Assembly: GCF_027947575.1 (NCBI RefSeq)
Contig: NZ_CP116256.1
Span: 4,774,001 to 4,838,000 of the forward strand
Direction: 5' to 3'
Source: Streptomyces rubrogriseus
GTDB lineage: Bacteria > Actinomycetota > Actinomycetes > Streptomycetales > Streptomycetaceae
Length of the DNA stretch: 64,000 nt
The position numbers were made by a program, and so were the translations under genes. The notes beneath the pieces were generated by a model. The model had not been told where the DNA came from. It did not search any database and saw only the letters and a program-made list of their open reading frames with translations. Of the stretch, positions 61,885 to 64,000 are shown piece after piece (position 1 is the stretch's first letter; each line of letters starts with the position of its first letter).

Positions 61885-64000
<2,116 letters not shown>

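Overview
The window is high-GC actinobacterial DNA and almost certainly Streptomyces. The evidence is the codon bias, dense and often overlapping genes, XRE/DUF5753 regulators, a BldG-like STAS protein, several Tat or lipoprotein exported hydrolases, and a formylglycine-generating enzyme that I recall as nearly identical to the structurally studied S. coelicolor protein. The content (secreted glycanases, ABC importers, many one-component regulators, truncated genes) is typical of an accessory or chromosome-arm region. I see no tRNA, rRNA, CRISPR array, prophage or insertion sequence.

Layout. 1-5.9 kb: start of a GH9-type lipoprotein, a MoxR/VWA pair, a SAM methyltransferase and an XRE regulator. 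5.9-9.7 kb: exported glycanases (GH43, GH64, GH16). 9.9-16.7 kb: a STAS anti-anti-sigma factor, a large FAD/Fe-S D-lactate-dehydrogenase-type enzyme, and a RidA / glucarate-dehydratase-like / creatininase operon facing a degenerate ROK protein. 16.7-24.5 kb: a five-gene peptide-type ABC importer with divergent IclR, serine hydrolase and Nudix genes. 24.6-32.1 kb: a second GH64 gene, then a GH1 glucosidase plus sugar ABC importer operon facing a LacI regulator. With the GH64 and GH16 enzymes upstream, this looks like a beta-1,3-glucan (laminarin/callose type) utilisation set: exported enzymes cut the polymer, the importer takes up the oligosaccharides and GH1 splits them. LacI-type palindromes lie in front of several of these genes.

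32.3-35.8 kb: methyltransferase, quinone-oxidoreductase-like enzyme, TetR regulator and small proteins. 35.8-42.4 kb: one apparent six-gene operon, ROK regulator - SsuC - SsuB - SsuA - sulfatase - formylglycine-generating enzyme, facing an exported GH43-like protein. This is a self-contained unit for importing a sulfur-containing compound, cleaving a sulfate ester and activating the sulfatase. 44-47 kb: GAF/PAS/PP2C phosphatase and a CBS-BON protein. 47-50.2 kb: TetR, then a LysR regulator facing a 2,2-dialkylglycine decarboxylase gene, the same pairing as dgdR-dgdA of Burkholderia. 50.3-56.6 kb: MMPL exporter, a rearrangement scar joining a beheaded histidine kinase to the tail of an acyltransferase, a MerR-PP2C fusion, and a frameshifted winged-helix gene. 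56.7-64 kb: WYL regulator, MFS drug exporter, FdhF/YdeP-like molybdoenzyme, SRPBCC protein and most of a ClpC-type ATPase.

A recurring signal: six genes (five regulators and dgdA) have a TANNNT hexamer ending exactly 7 nt before the start codon and no ribosome binding site. This is the signature of leaderless transcription, and it fixes several start codons here.
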